Source: Adiantum capillus-veneris (lineage: Eukaryota > Streptophyta > Polypodiopsida > Polypodiales > Pteridaceae). From it: a DNA stretch of 64,000 nt. This document shows positions 11,067 through 23,341 of this stretch, one piece after another (within the stretch, counting starts at the first letter, position 1; every line of letters begins with the position of its first letter). The DNA is taken from positions 14,693,809 through 14,757,808 of the forward strand of contig CM043959.1 in the NCBI GenBank assembly GCA_014529385.2, read 5' to 3'. The notes under the pieces were generated by a model that saw nothing but the letters and a program-made list of their open reading frames with translations, did no database searches and was not told the origin of the DNA. The translations under genes and the position numbers were made by a program.

Positions 11067-13345
11067 ATGATCAAGTACTCGAGATTATTTCAAGTCCGCC
11101 ACAGACATCAAAGGAAAATCCCAAAGAGATTGTCCTACACAGGCACGATTGATGATTATCTTTATCCAGGGAATGAAACAAGCAAGTCTTCAAAAGGATC
11201 TGCATATGATAAGGGCTTGAAAATAAATAAATTGATCAAAGAAGCTCTTTATCTGGTGGATAATTGTGAGGACTATAAAGAAAACGGTTGTAAGACGCAT
11301 CCTCTCAAGCACAAAGATTCACATATAAGTGAGTCCATTGAGAAACCATCAGCACTTATCGATCAAGAAACATTTGTTAACAGAATGGTCAAGAGGTTAG
11401 CTCCTCTTGTAAATGCTAGTCTGAGGGAGCCTAAGTGGTGTGAAATTGAGAAAAAATGGACAAACCATATGAGAGAAGAGTGTTACTATGGCATGGAATA
11501 TGGTAGGAGATGTATGTGTAGCCTATTTCAGTAGCACCTCCTCCACCTAGATACGCTATGGGGAATACACCAGGTCCAGTAAGAGTTTCAAGGCCATAGC
11601 CTGCCTTAGGATAACAACCTCTATTGCCAAGTGCTAGAATGCCTGTAGAAATGAGATACATGTTGATGATGGAACAATCTAGCAACAAAACACTAGTACC
11701 AACTACAATGTGTTATAACAACCAAAGCAGGTGTTGCCCTTCAAAGCAACATAAGATGAGAGAAACACATAAAGTGGCGAGGCCGGTACAACCTCCACCT
11801 CCTGTGTTTCGACATGAAGAAAGAAGGTATGAGATGGATGAAAGGAAATTGTGGTTCATTGCGAATAGAGGCTTAGCAAGGTCAAATTCTGTTTACAGTC
11901 AAGAGGAAATGCAAGAAGAAGCTCCTCAAGCAGAGATAGATTCTCACCAAAGTCGTGATGACCACTTGGTCAAACAATGTCCTCAGACAAAGATCACTCA
12001 AGTAAATTCCTATTTTCTTGACTGTGGCATCTTTCACTTGATCCTCATTTGTCCTAAAAACCCAAACCAAGTCTCAAGTACACAACAAATGTCTCAAGAA
12101 CCGTTCAACTACTTAGTAGCTTAATAAACAAAAACGTCGTACCATTTCAAGTAGTTACAAGAGTGCAAGCTCAAAAGGAAGCTGAGGAGAATCCAGAGAT
12201 AGAGAAAACTAAAACTGACGCGAGTCCAGAGGCAGGTGAACCAAAGACCGACACACCTAGTCAAAAAACCAAGAGCAAATGGAATAGTTGGAAAGATAAA
12301 AAGGCTAGGATGAAAGCACATAGGGAACAAGAGCAACAATCCCTAGCTGATGAGCTTACCCAAGCTAAAGAGAAGATAAGCATCAAGAGGAGAGATGTAC
12401 CTTCTCTTAAGCAGATGTCTCAACCTTGAGAAAGACCATCCACATAAGAGAAGCCAAGAAGTGCTAGTTTAGGAGTATCGGTGTTGGTTGACAAGGTTAA
12501 TGAGCCATTAGACGCCCTCCTAAAAGCCTATGAAACACAACTCAAAAACAACCAAACCCAAGAGTAGAGGTGAATGACATATCCCTATGCGGAACTAGAA
12601 AAGCACAGGCTGGAAATGTGCAAGAAAATGATTCAAACATCCCAAGATTTATTAGAACCACCATTTGGAAAACTTGAGGGTGTGATCCTTGTCCCACCTA
12701 CACCAGTAATCCCACCAAACAAGGCACAAAAAGAGCTGGATTCCAGTCATGAGCACGGACCAAGCTCAAGGACCCAACATTAGAACCAAGGATAGTGTTG
12801 AATACCATGAATAACTCTTTCAAGGGATTTCACATAGCTATACCTACAGTTGTAAAGAAATAGATGGTCTTGACAAATTGTGGAAACAAGTTAGAGAGGC
12901 CAATGAAGCAAGTGAGATAAGAAGACGAGTAAACCAAATGAGTGATGGAAGAGGAGTATCTCTTCCACCAATAGAGGAATTTGAGGCTAGATCTCAAATG
13001 AATTTAGAAGTGGAATCGTATTGGGGAGACAAAGGATATGTATATTCTCTGGACAATCAACCCCATTTGCTAAGAACACTACCATCCTATAAGGGAGAGT
13101 ACAAGGTCAAGTCAAATGTTGTTGCAGTCCCATCACAGAGACTGTCTCCCAACAAGGTCATCAATTCAAAAGGATTGATAGACATTTTGTCAATCCTAGT
13201 CACTTGTATGATAACGTTAGCTAAATTGCTAAGAATAAGACCAAACATGTGGACTATTGTGGGAAAATATATAGAGAAGTTTGATGTGAAAGACCCAACA
13301 ACTCAAATCAAAGAAGGATCAAGGAGCTTGAAATGCCTCAGCTAA
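11067..13345 (+). pseudogene. gag region of element I (broken)
   Basis: Open pieces lie at 11067-11534, 11624-12124, 12163-12429, 12574-12783 and 12878-13345. The last contains PPIEEFEARSQMN, PHLLRTLPSYKGEYKVKSN, VVAVPSQRL and RIRPNMWTIVGKY. Element H has the matching series LTLPYFVGEFEAKSE, IKAVPSQWKL and QIRPHLWEDM at 47752-48036. A Lys/Glu-rich segment (12170-12400) looks like a charged linker. Function is inferred from position and from H: structural Gag of an Athila/Tat-like retrotransposon. No clear zinc knuckle is intact. Confidence 0.55.
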
Positions 13346-14062
13346 ACACTATGCCAATGCCATTAAACAAGGTCAGAGAGTATTATGAGAGCAAAGATGG
13401 GAACACCATTCTTCTTATAGAATTCCAAGGTGTAAAAACCATGGCAATCCTTGACAGTGGAGATAGTTTGACCATCGCAACAAAAGAGATCTAAAAAAAT
13501 GGAAAAACCAGCAATGAGGGCTACTAGGATGAAACTATAGTTGGAAGACAGACACACAAAAAGGTTCATAGGACTGCTAGAAAAAGTAGTTGTTACTTAT
13601 TATGGCATTGAATATGAGAAAACCTTTGCTATTGGTAACTTTGGCAAGAAGAACAACTATGAGATCATCCTAGGAAGACCATTCATGCAACAATTGAAAA
13701 TGGTCCAAGACTAGGGTTATGACCATATCTACCTGAGACGTATGGAAACCATGACAAGAATAATTCTTAAGAACCATAGTTACAAGGATGTGACAAGAAT
13801 CCCAGTAGAAGAGTTTGATTCTGCTATTGTAGCAGGATCAAAACTTCCGGCATGGTTGGGTAATCCTAAAGAGCTATGGATGTGTGGAGTTTTGCAATGC
13901 GAAAGCTTAAAGCGAGAGGAGTGTATTTTAGAAAGGGCAATTAAAAATAAGGATTATATCCCAAAAAACTTTCTTGAGGAAGCTTTAGATCCACTCAAAT
14001 GGAAACACATCTTGGCTACTTTGGTGTGCGCTATTCAAGATGGTTCAACAAAAATTTTGTGA
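13346..14062 (+). pseudogene. aspartic protease of element I (broken)
   Basis: Retropepsin would cleave the Gag-Pol polyprotein. The frame GVKTMAILDSGDSLTIATKE carries the catalytic DSG (codons 13453-13461). After frameshifts, YEIILGRPFMQQLKMVQD (about 13657-13712) gives the conserved ILGRPF flap-end motif. A following block (13742-14062, PAWLGNPKELWMCG, ILERAIKNKDYIP) matches H at 46895-47122. Stop codons interrupt the region between DSG and ILGRPF. Confidence 0.68.
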
Positions 14063-14212
14063 TGAAGATGTCTATGATGTTGTTCCTTACTTTGTAGTGA
14101 CTGAGATCCATGAAAATGAAGACAAAGAAGAAGACAAGTTTTACAACTCTGTAGAACACTTGGAGCTTCAAGAAGATACCAACAATAGAAATCCAACAGT
14201 CCAGTAGGTGAC

Positions 14213-15120
14213 ATGAACGACACTTTAACAAATGGACAGTTTTATAATTGTCCGGATCAAAGACCCAGTAAACATTGTCATTGCTACAAGAATAAAGTTC
14301 ATCAAAAGTGGATTCCAAAATCTTTGGTGGAAATGCAATTGCAACAAGCATCCTCATATGTGGCTCCTATGCAGGAAGAAAAGACTCAACCAAGAAGAAA
14401 ACAACCATGTCAACAAGCTAACAAGGCTCTAATCAAGTGGATAGAAAGTTCTCCCAAAAACAACAATCCAAGAGCGAACAAATAGTACCTTTCCATTACC
14501 AACCAAAACACAAAAGGAAAGTGCTAGAATGCAACCTTATTGAGAATAGCAATGATAGCAATGATTCTTATGACATCCCTTACTAGAAACTCAGGTCATT
14601 ACCATCACTAGCAGCTTCTGTGTGACAACCAAGGAAGGCCCAAAGAAAAGAATGAGTCAAAACCAAAAAGTTCAACAAATCTGGATACCAAAGATCCAGA
14701 TTGACCAAAAGCAAGTGGATCAATAAGACAAAGATCTATGATGAGAAATCACAAGATCTAATACCATAAAAAAAACAGTCAAAGCCTATAAGAACATCTA
14801 GGAAAAACACAAAATTGCAAGCTTTTGCAACTCAAATTTGGGTTCCAGAGAATTTTCTTCAAACACAGAGAAGTCAAGAGTTTTTTGGATTCCAAAATAG
14901 TTAAAGTATCAACTCTTGATGTTGAATCTTGCCCTCAACCAAGCGTATAAGGGTTGAAGCAAAGACCTCTCAAAACTCACATAAAGACAAGGTGGATCCA
15001 AAGAAGTCTCTTCAAACACACTTCAAGCAGGGACAAGTATGGGTTCCCAAACAAGCAGCATCAACAAAATAGCCACCAGTAATCACAAAGAAGTGGGTCC
15101 CAAAGGAAGCAATAAAACTA
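14213..15120 (+). pseudogene. linker with repeated W-[IV]-P motifs
   Basis: Across shifting frames the motif recurs: HQKWIPKSLVE (about 14308), QQIWIPKIQ (about 14670), TQIWVPENF (about 14832), GQVWVPKQA (about 15036) and KKWVPKEA (about 15090). Spacing is 50-360 bp with Lys/Gln-rich sequence between. It follows the protease of element I and replaces the expected reverse transcriptase. It may be the remnant of a repeat-bearing linker; no family is recognised. Confidence 0.35.
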
Positions 15121-15560
15121 TTGTCACCACACCATCGCTTGAATTCTTTCAATTTCTCCTACGATTACAATACACTTAGAAGAGAGTAAGTTGCTCACTT
15201 CAAGACAGAACCCACTGTTGAGGAACAATGCCAAATACGAAAACCAAACAGGCTAAAATGCATCCCAAAGTAGTATTGAACAGATAAGTAAGCCTTCAAA
15301 AACTCTCTGCCATCTTCAATCAAGCAACAACACAGGAGCTTCAAAGACCATCATATCTTTTAGAATAGGAAGCCTTGCCAGCAAATGCCAATAAGAAAAT
15401 TCCTTATACCCACATCTTGTACAACATAGATCTTTTCCATGCATTGACTGTGTATACATAATAGGGGTACACTACAAGGCCTCCATATGCACATTTTTTG
15501 ATTGCCCAAGCACAACACATACCCTTGGTGACACCCTGTTGTCAAGGAGGACTCCAAATA

Positions 15561-15573
15561 GGAGGGGGGGAGG
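15561..15573 (+). promoter_or_regulatory. possible polypurine tract of element I
   Basis: GGAGGGGGGGAGG is a strong purine run in the element's orientation, as expected for plus-strand priming just before a 3' LTR. No matching LTR pair confirms it. Confidence 0.35.
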
Positions 15574-15599
15574 CATTCTACATGCAGACCTATACTATC

Positions 15600-16689
15600 A
15601 ATATTTCGTGAGTTGTATTGAATTTTTATGTTTGATTGTGATGATTTTTTGACAAAGTACGAGGATAAAAGACATATGTGAGCCCCTAGGGACATGTGTA
15701 CACTGTACATATCGTTTAGAATTCTATTAGAATGATTTTTCCTTTTGGTTCACTTGATTTTTGGTTTTATTTTGTTATTTTTGTTTTGTTTTGTTTTTAA
15801 AAGAGGAAAAAATCCATAATTCAGATGAAGAAAAGACTGAAGAGATGTAGAGAAACACAAAGAGAAGAAGGTATAAGAAAATGATTACACTTCACAACGT
15901 ATGTCTCAAAAGCCATATGCACAAGGCTATGAAGTCAGAGGACAAAAACAACCGAGAATGGTCATCAAACTCCGGGGTGGCCTACAAGGACAAAGGAAGC
16001 TAGCAATGTGACTAAAAGAAAGAAACCATCAAGTGTTAAGTTGCCTATCAGACACTTCATGCGACTACAAGGTCGTATATAGGAAGTAGATCTTTACATT
16101 ATAAATCTTATATATTTTATGTGGCTTGATGAAGCCTAACAAACAAAAGGGACTAACAATACTGACAATAACAAAAGGGGCAAAAATGACAGTTCAGTCA
16201 TCTATTGTGATAGATGTCTGTAGGGGCAACCAGGAGTCAAGCCAAATTTTGGTCATCATCATTGGTTCTACAGGTGATTGGTAGCTAGAAGGTGCCAGAG
16301 ATGCCCATTAGCCATTCTCAAGACCGAAATCCAAAAAAGTTATCTTAGATAGCCAAATCCAAGTCCAAATCAAGCTAAACCTTGTCAGAGGGCTATGAAC
16401 AAAGAATACAAGCTATGGGCTCTATTAAAAAAAAATGTATAACCCCTAGCCAAAGATGCAATTTTTTCAAATTTAAAGGCATGATAGCCATCTACATACC
16501 ATGTACATCATGTATATGAGCCTTGGCGACAAATGGACAATGATAGCTCAACGATGGTCATCTATCACGAATGATGTCGAATAAGGCCCTTTTGAAGCAA
16601 GTTACTAACTTGGTGAAGTAATTAGGGTTTATCAGGCTTTCATTAAGTCATGTATCAAGTAGAAGCAGTATAATGATTTTCACAACACA
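15600..16689. other. unassigned sequence between elements I and B
   Basis: T-rich and A-rich low-complexity tracts (15730-15800) and no coding signal. Homology to the C gag leader begins only at about 16690, so the 5' LTR of B is not here. Confidence 0.45.
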
Positions 16690-16728
16690 AAAAGGCTAAG
16701 TAAAAGTTTACACCTAAAATTTTGTAGT

Positions 16729-18037
16729 ATGGGTGACAAAGGAAAAGAGATTGAAATGAATGTTGATAGCTTTGATTTTGCTAATGAAAGAGCAACTCAT
16801 GATGCCCCTATGCTTGTAAATTATCTTCTTTCTAAGCTTCAACAAGACCTGGGCAACCCATCCCTCCAAGGTGAAGTGCTACAGCAATTGCACACCCATG
16901 TTATTCTCCAAACTCCCCACCAAGAAGAGAGAGTACCTAAAATTCCTCCTGGTGAAGGACTCTCTCCGATAAAGGAAGAAGAAGAAGATACGTACGAAGG
17001 GCTCAAAAATCTACTACTCGATGATGCATCTCCTTCCCAAAGGAGAACCCAAGTTTCAATGGTAGAGCCCCCACCGAAATAACGAGAAAGAAATAAGTCT
17101 CATGCCCCCTAAACAGAGAAGACCATTGCATACCTCTCTACAACATAATTCAAAGAGGGACAAGAGAAGAAAAATGCGAGAAAGAGGTCACCCTCTTCTC
17201 CATCTTCTTCATCCTCTTCCTCTTCTAAAGAAAGTGATGGTGCAGACAAGGAGGAACAAGGGAAGAAAAAGGAGAGAAAAGATCACCCTCTTCTCCATCT
17301 TCCTCATATTCTTCCTCTTCTAAAGAAAGTGATGGTGCAGCTCTTGAACCACCGAAAAGAAGAGGCCAAAGGAAATCCTATGCCACTTGGAAGAGGTCAT
17401 CCAAGCTCAAAAAGAACATCTCTTTCCTTACTTACGATGGCACTTTTGGTGCTACGGACAAAGTCTTGGCCTTTATCCAACAATTCAATGTGGCGTTTGG
17501 AGATGAGGGCTTCATGGAGTCCTCTAAGCTACATCATGTAGCCATGCATTTTCAAAAGTCCACCAGGAAATGGTGGTCTAGCCTACGAGCAAATGGTGAA
17601 GCTTCACAAACATGGAAAGCTGGCAAAACTTGAAGCTCTCTCCCTATGAATCTATTCACAAATGTGTAGATAAGTTTTGGGATTTACATCTCAAAGCTAT
17701 TGTCTTCAAAAAGATGGATTTGGGAGAGCAAAACAACAATTTTTTTCAGGTTTAACCAAGAATATGGCAGAGTATCTCAACTCCCGAAGGCCATGCACCA
17801 TATTTGTGGTCACACAACATACCATGGTGGCTTCAGGAATCAACTTTCAACAAGGGGCTAAGAGAAATCTTAAGCCCATGTAAAACAAGGACTGTAACGA
17901 GCCTAAGGGGAAGGACAACATCCAAAAGTCTCTCAAAGGCAACGCCAACAACAATAAAGCTAAGGAGAAGGAAATTTATAAGGGCAAAAAAAGCTCTCTT
18001 CTGAAGAGATAGAGCGTTATCGGAAAGATAACCATTG
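16729..18037 (+). pseudogene. gag of element B (broken)
   Basis: It starts MGDKGKEIEMNVDSFDFANE, as in A and C, and runs 117 codons to TAA at 17080. Then come Arg/Ser-rich linker pieces in shifting frames (17160-17390, with duplicated RSPSSPSS-type blocks) and capsid (TYDGTFGATDKVLAFIQQF near 17440-17500, KSTRKWWSSLRANGEA near 17570). The C-terminal part (17677-17883) includes FGRAKQQFFSGLTKNMAEYL. A TAA at 17881 and shifts separate it from the zinc knuckle. Same architecture as C gag; non-functional. Confidence 0.83.
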
Positions 18038-21000
18038 CTTCAAGTGCGGGGAGTAAGGGCATGCCTATCGTGCTTGCCCCCACAAGAATACACGTAATGA
18101 GCCTCCTAGAGCTACCTTGGTCAAAATTCAAGAAGAGAATGCTCATCACAAAGGATCTCCTCTATGCCATGCTTGGGGAAAGGTAAGAGAACATGATGCT
18201 TTTATTCTCTTTGACCCTAGTTCTACTCACAATTACGTATCCATAGAGTTGGCCACCAAGCTAGGCATCCAAGCCTATGAGTTGGGAGATGTCTTACCCG
18301 CGTGCTTTCAAGAGGCAAGAAGCTTCAGTCACTCCCTTAATTGGGAAATTGAGGCTCCATGTCCAAAGCTATGTGGACAAAGAGGACTTCTTTATCTCTC
18401 CTCTCAAGCATGAGGATATAATCCTAGGGGCACCATGGTTTTATTGCATGGCTGCCAATGTTAAATTCCTTGAAAGGAAAATATACTCTAAGTACATGAA
18501 AAAGATATGTACATAGATGCTAAGGAAATGGGTAACACCATACCCATTGTACATAAGCAAGCTTTCAATAAGTCAATAAAGAGCTCTATTTCCTATACAT
18601 GATTTTTATTAAAGATTCTCAAAATGAACCTAATGCTTTAGCAAAAGAAAATACTAACAATCACAAGGAATTAGAGTTATCCAATTTTCCCAAGGGGTTT
18701 CTAGATGTTTTTATTGACGACATCCCTTGTGAACTACCTCCTAAACAAGGCAATGCTGACCATGCAATTGAACTCCTTCTAGGAAGTTCACCGCCTAATA
18801 AACCTCCTTATAGAGTTTCTCAAGCTCAATAAGAGGAGATTATGCGGCAAGTGCATGAGTTAGTTGACAAGGGCGTGGTTAGGCCTAGCTCATCTACTTT
18901 TTGCTCACCCGTGTTTTTAGTGCAAAAGAAATACGCCACATGGTGTATGTGTGTCGACTATAGAGCACTAAATAGGATCACTATCAAGAATAGGTTTCCC
19001 ATTCCACGGGTAGAAGACCTATTTGATAAGCTATAAGGGTCAACCTACTTCAGTAGGATTGACCTAAAAAGTGGCTACCATCAAATAATGATAGTTGATC
19101 AAGACATTGTAAAGACCACATTTTGCAATACGTTTGGTCTTTACGAATACATTGTCATTCCTTTTGGCTTGACCAATGCACCAGCCACATTCAACCGCTT
19201 GATGGAGAAGCTATTTAGACCTCATTGGACGTTTACTAGAGTGTTCTTTTCATGATATTATCATCTACTCTAATTCCCTAGATGAACACAAGCAACACGT
19301 CCAGGTGCTATTTCAAGTCTTAAGAGAGAATAAACTTTATGTTAATTGAAAGAAAAGTGAGTTTTTCTTACGAAAGATTCAGTATTTAGGTCACATTATC
19401 TCTCAAGGTGGCATTCAAATGGATGCATCAAAACTAGAGGTAATAAAAGGATGGCCTAATCCAAGGAATCTTCATGAACTAAGAAGGTTTATAGGTATGT
19501 GTGCATACTATAGATGCTTCATAGAAAATTTCTCACAAATTGAAGGACCATTACATGATCTAACAAAGAAAAAGGTTAGGTATACATGGTCTGCCAAGGA
19601 GAACAATGCTTTTCTCTCAACCTGTGCTTACATTGTTGAATCTCTCAAAGCCATTTGAGGTCCAATGTGATGCCTGTGGTGATTGCCTTGGAGTTGTTTT
19701 GCTCCAAGAAGGGCACGCCATAGCCTATGAAAGTCGAAGGCTCGACCTTGTTGAGCAAGCTCCTGGCATATATGAAAAGGAACTCCTCGCAATTCTACAT
19801 GCCTTAGACTCATGGAAGCACTATGTATTGGGGACTCCTTTCATTCTGCGGACGGATCACCAAAGTCTTAAGTACGTCATGATGCAAACCAAGCTCTCTG
19901 ACAAACAAATGAGGTGAAAAATTTTCCTTTTGCAATTTCATTTTCATATTTCTCACATTGTTGGCACTCTCAAGACCGCAGAGAGTGAATACAGTTTCCA
20001 TTGTAACTCACAATGATCTATCTTCTATGATAGATGAGTACGCTATTGATCTCAAATTTAGAGATGTGATTTTAGCCCTTGCACTAGGGAAGAAAGAGGA
20101 ACCATTTACTTTACAAGATGGTTATCTTCTCTATGGCAATAGACTATGCGTTACTAACTCACTACATGAGAAAGTGATGTATGAATCTCATGCTCCTCCA
20201 TATGTGGCGCATAGAGGGATTCAGTCTACCCTAAAAAGAATTGAAACATATTTCTATTGGCTTACCATGAAAGCAAACATACAAGTGTATGTTTCTAAAT
20301 GTGTGGTATGCCAAAAGACGAAGTTTGATAGAGGGAAGCAACTTGGATTTCTTCAACCTTTGTCAATCCCTAATTCACCATGGGAGAGCATATCCATGGA
20401 TTTTATCTTTGGATTGCCTAAGTCTATCCATGAGAACATGAGAATATGGACAATAGTAGACAGGTTCAGCAAACAAGCTCATTTTATACCTGTCAAAAGA
20501 CCATCAAAGCCCATCAAATGGCAACCCTCTTCATTTCACAAACCTTCAAGTACCATGGCTTGCCAATGTCCATACTGTCAGATAGAGATCCTAGAATGAC
20601 CAGTAATTTTTGGAAGGGTCTCTTTGAGAATTTAAGGACAAGGCTAAACTTCTCTTCGGCCTATCATCCGTAAACGGATGGCCAAAGTGAAATAGCTAAC
20701 CTAACAATTATTGATCTACTAAAAGCTTATATAACGGAAGTAGATCAAAGGTCCCAATGGGAGAAGTACTTACCCTTAGTGGAGTATGCCTACAATAAAA
20801 TTGTACATACTTCCACCAGAAAAGCACCTTTTGAGTTAATTGAGGGAAGATAAAAAAGTCCCCTGCTACTCAAGGTACATGGGAAGATCTTTGCTACATA
20901 TGAGTATAGCCGAGACCTACAAGAATCTTTCCAAAAGATTAAGGATGCTATCTCTATCTCACAGCAAAGACAAAAGGCTGCTGCTGATAAGGACAAAAGA

Positions 21001-21060
21001 GGCCAAGCCTTTAAAGAAAATGATTGGGTCTTGCTTACGTAGGGTAAGATAGGGATCCTC
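18038..21060 (+). pseudogene. pol of element B: PR, RT, RNase H, integrase (broken)
   Basis: The zinc knuckle CFKCGE-stop-GHAYRACP (18038-18085) carries TAA. Protease reads ILFDPSSTHNYVS, with Gly replaced by Ser after the catalytic Asp. Reverse transcriptase spans about 18790-19320; the catalytic FFDD region near 19250 is shifted. A TGA near 19347 (YVN-stop-KKSEFF) occurs at the same codon in C. RNase H (19650-19920) keeps LRTDHQSLKYVMMQTK. Integrase has the zinc finger (HRGIQSTLKRI, CVVCQKTKF), first Asp (SMDFIFGLP) and, in a shifted frame, SDRDPRMTSNFWKG and FSSAYHP. It ends near 21040 without a chromodomain. Confidence 0.86.
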
Positions 21061-21130
21061 TACCCGCTAGAAAAAGGACTAATGAATAGGCTTTATCTTC
21101 TCTACCCCATAGTCGAGGAAGACTATGATT

Positions 21131-21145
21131 TCAAGAGAGAGGTAA
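21131..21145 (+). promoter_or_regulatory. polypurine tract of element B
   Basis: TCAAGAGAGAGGTAA immediately precedes the 3' LTR and is identical in type to the tract at 27954-27968 of C and similar to 39302-39316 of E. Confidence 0.85.
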
Positions 21146-21542
21146 TGTCATAATAACTAATATCTAATTCTCTTAAATGAATTTCTCATGTTCAACTAAT
21201 CACTTAATATGGGAAAGTACCAAGGGAGAAAAAGTTAGAATATTAGTTAAGTTGGCAGATCGGCCACAGTAGGGATCCAAAGGAGGGAAAATAGGGATCC
21301 AAAGAGGGGGCCATTTGCAAAAGAGCAATGTGCAACAATGGGCTTTAAAGACCCTAAGGTTCAGCCCATTAAGACTTCAAAAATGCTAAGGTTCCAAAAT
21401 TCAAAGGTTGTGTCCAATGGTCAAGCTTAGTAAAATTGGATGCTTTGTGAGTGTGCCAAAAAGTCTTCAAGACTCCTACATAGGAGGGGGTGAGTCCTGT
21501 AAGTAGGGGATGAGAGAGAAACATGCACACACACTCATAGGC

Positions 21543-21623
21543 TCCCTTTACACAAAGGGAATAAGGGACACATGTCAGATCCCTTATTCCCTTTACACAA
21601 AGGGAATAAGGACACATGTCAGA
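21543..21623 (+). repeat. 45-bp tandem duplication with internal inverted repeat
   Basis: TCCCTTTACACAAAGGGAAT followed by AAGG(G)ACACATGTCAGA is repeated, with starts at 21543 and 21588. Each copy contains the palindrome-like CCCTTT..AAAGGG. C has only one copy at the matching LTR position. Confidence 0.7.
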
Positions 21624-22101
21624 TCCCTAGGCCAATTGCCCACAAGGTGCACTTAAATCTTATTGGATGGCCATAGAGGTGGACCATTGAGAATTAGGAT
21701 AGAGTAAATCTAGTTTAATTCATTGAAAAACACTTAATAAAAGAACCAATAAGAATTAAGCTCTCTAGAAGACTATTGGACAGTTTCCCAAGGTGTCTAA
21801 TGAGCATTCAACAGCCCAATGGCTTGCCTGGTTCCTGTTGGCCAGAAGACAAAGGGGTCCAATGAGAGTTTAGTTGAATTATTTAAATTCCTAAAGCTCT
21901 CACAAAAGAGGAAAGGGGGACACATGTCACAAGGCTATCATGTATGCTTCTCAATTTTCATTAGCTAAGCTTGGAGAGGTCCAATGAGGTGCCAGCATTA
22001 GGATTTAGCAAGAGGGGTCGACCAAGAGAGAGAGGGGGCTGATTTTTTAAATGGAATTATTCCACGTACACTCACACTAGATCATGTGTGAAGCAAGAAG
22101 A

Positions 22102-22102
22102 C

Positions 22103-22151
<49 letters not shown>
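22102..22151. repeat. (CT)n microsatellite in the B LTR
   Basis: CT run of about 25 units with a single G interruption at 22110. The C LTRs have only a short CT/GA run in the same region. Confidence 0.93.
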
Positions 22152-22152
<1 letters not shown>

Positions 22153-22809
22153 TCTCAAGCTTTAATGGAAAGCTCATCATCTACTCCAAGCTTGTGAGAA
22201 GAGAGGCCTACACCAACAATTCTTAGCTTTGTGATACAAATCCAACCAAGAGCCAAGCTTCAATGCATGCTCATCTCCTCTACCATGCTAATTACTAAGC
22301 TATGCTAAGCTATTATGAGTGATTATTGAGGAGATGTACTTCTTTCTTGTAAGACTACTCCTTCTTCCTCTCAATCTACTCTCATACCCCGCTAACTCTA
22401 ACCATCTTCAAAGGTGTGTGAGTTCTTGGGTCTAAGACTATGAGGGAATCGATATGTTGTGTTTGCTTAGTGCTTGAAGCTTCCATCTTCATTGCACTAA
22501 CTAGTTATTGAAGGAGCACAAAGAATTGTATTGTAAAATGTCTCCCTTGATGGGGGAAACCTATAACACAAAGCCTTTTGGAGGAGGGACCGGCTCCATG
22601 TAAATCCGATCCTTAACTACTGTCAATAGCCTAATTTCTCTCTCTTTTGAAGTATCGTTCATGCCTATCTAACTAGGTGTTATACTTTTTGTTACTCTCT
22701 CCACCCAAGCACTCTTGTTATGCTCATTAGGAATCTATTCTAATGAAATGTTCACTATGTTCATGCTATTTTCCACTACACACAAGTTACTAGGCCATTA
22801 AATGTTACA

Positions 22810-23341
22810 AGCATGTCTGCGCATTAGTCCTATCAATCTTCCGTAGTAGAGTGACAAGCTCTACTTGGTGTTTGGGAGACATCGTCTCCACAAACTTGAT
22901 CCTGAGCATACATACTTCTTAACATTTGTGCACAATAAAGAAAAAGAGAGTCTTATAAGACAAAGACTTTGCTCATTTTTGAACATTTGCACATTTGCTT
23001 ACTCTAGGAAAGCATTGTAAGCATTGACAAAGTTTAGGTTATCCTTTAATTGTATGCCTTGCATCCATCTAGCATCTTCAAAAGGATAGTTCTTAAACTT
23101 AATAAGATACCATCGGATAATCTTACCGCCTCTCAATACCTTGTCTTCATGTCGAAGAATGGACTCTGGCTACAACACCTCTTCTTGGTCTTTTCCCGTG
23201 GAGGTATGTACAATATTATTGTAGGCATACTCCACTAAGGGTAAGTACTTCTCCCATTGGGACCTTTGATCTACTTCCGTTACATAGGCCTTTAGTAGAT
23301 CAAGAATTTTTAGGTTAGCTATTTCACTTTGGCCATCTGTT
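22810..23341 (-). mobile_element. Ty3/gypsy fragment G (integrase end and 3' leader)
   Basis: The minus strand matches C 28112-29117. It holds the 3' non-coding leader, chromodomain tail (FKNYPF-type) and part of the integrase core ending at the QTDGQ motif (about 23327-23341). Relative to C, about 465 bp are missing between 23191 and 23192, joining the chromodomain linker straight to the integrase core. It is bounded by the B 3' LTR on the left and by the D LTR on the right, so it is a remnant of an older element hit by both. Confidence 0.8.

Larger units (their letters stand above)
8981..15600 (+). mobile_element. Athila/Tat-like Ty3/gypsy remnant I (gag-protease part)
   Basis: It shares three blocks with element H on the opposite strand at 47-48 kb. 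These are a gag C-terminal block (AVPSQ..., then RIRPNMW/QIRPHLW), an aspartic protease (ILDSG, ILGRPFMQQLKMVQD) and the following ELWMCG...ERA..KDYI block. No reverse transcriptase or integrase follows; a purine tract near 15561 could mark its 3' end. Borders are estimates because no LTR pair was found. It is saturated with stops. Confidence 0.6.
16690..22809 (+). mobile_element. Ty3/gypsy chromovirus-type element B, 5'-truncated
   Basis: It contains the end of the gag leader (AAAAGTTTACACCTAAAA), gag, pol through integrase, a polypurine tract and a full 3' LTR. The 5' LTR and PBS are absent; similarity to C ceases abruptly upstream of 16690. The integrase C-terminus and chromodomain are cut short near 21030, where sequence jumps to the 3' leader with the lysine-to-stop and in-frame loss seen around 21042. 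The element abuts the G fragment exactly at the LTR end TGTTACA (22809), consistent with insertion into G. Confidence 0.85.
21146..22809 (+). repeat. 3' LTR of element B
   Basis: It begins TGTCATAATAACTAATATC and ends AAATGTTACA, the same termini as the C LTRs, with a 5' TG and 3' CA. Length is 1664 bp; the excess over C comes partly from a local duplication (21543-21623) and a CT microsatellite. No 5' partner exists in the window. Confidence 0.88.
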
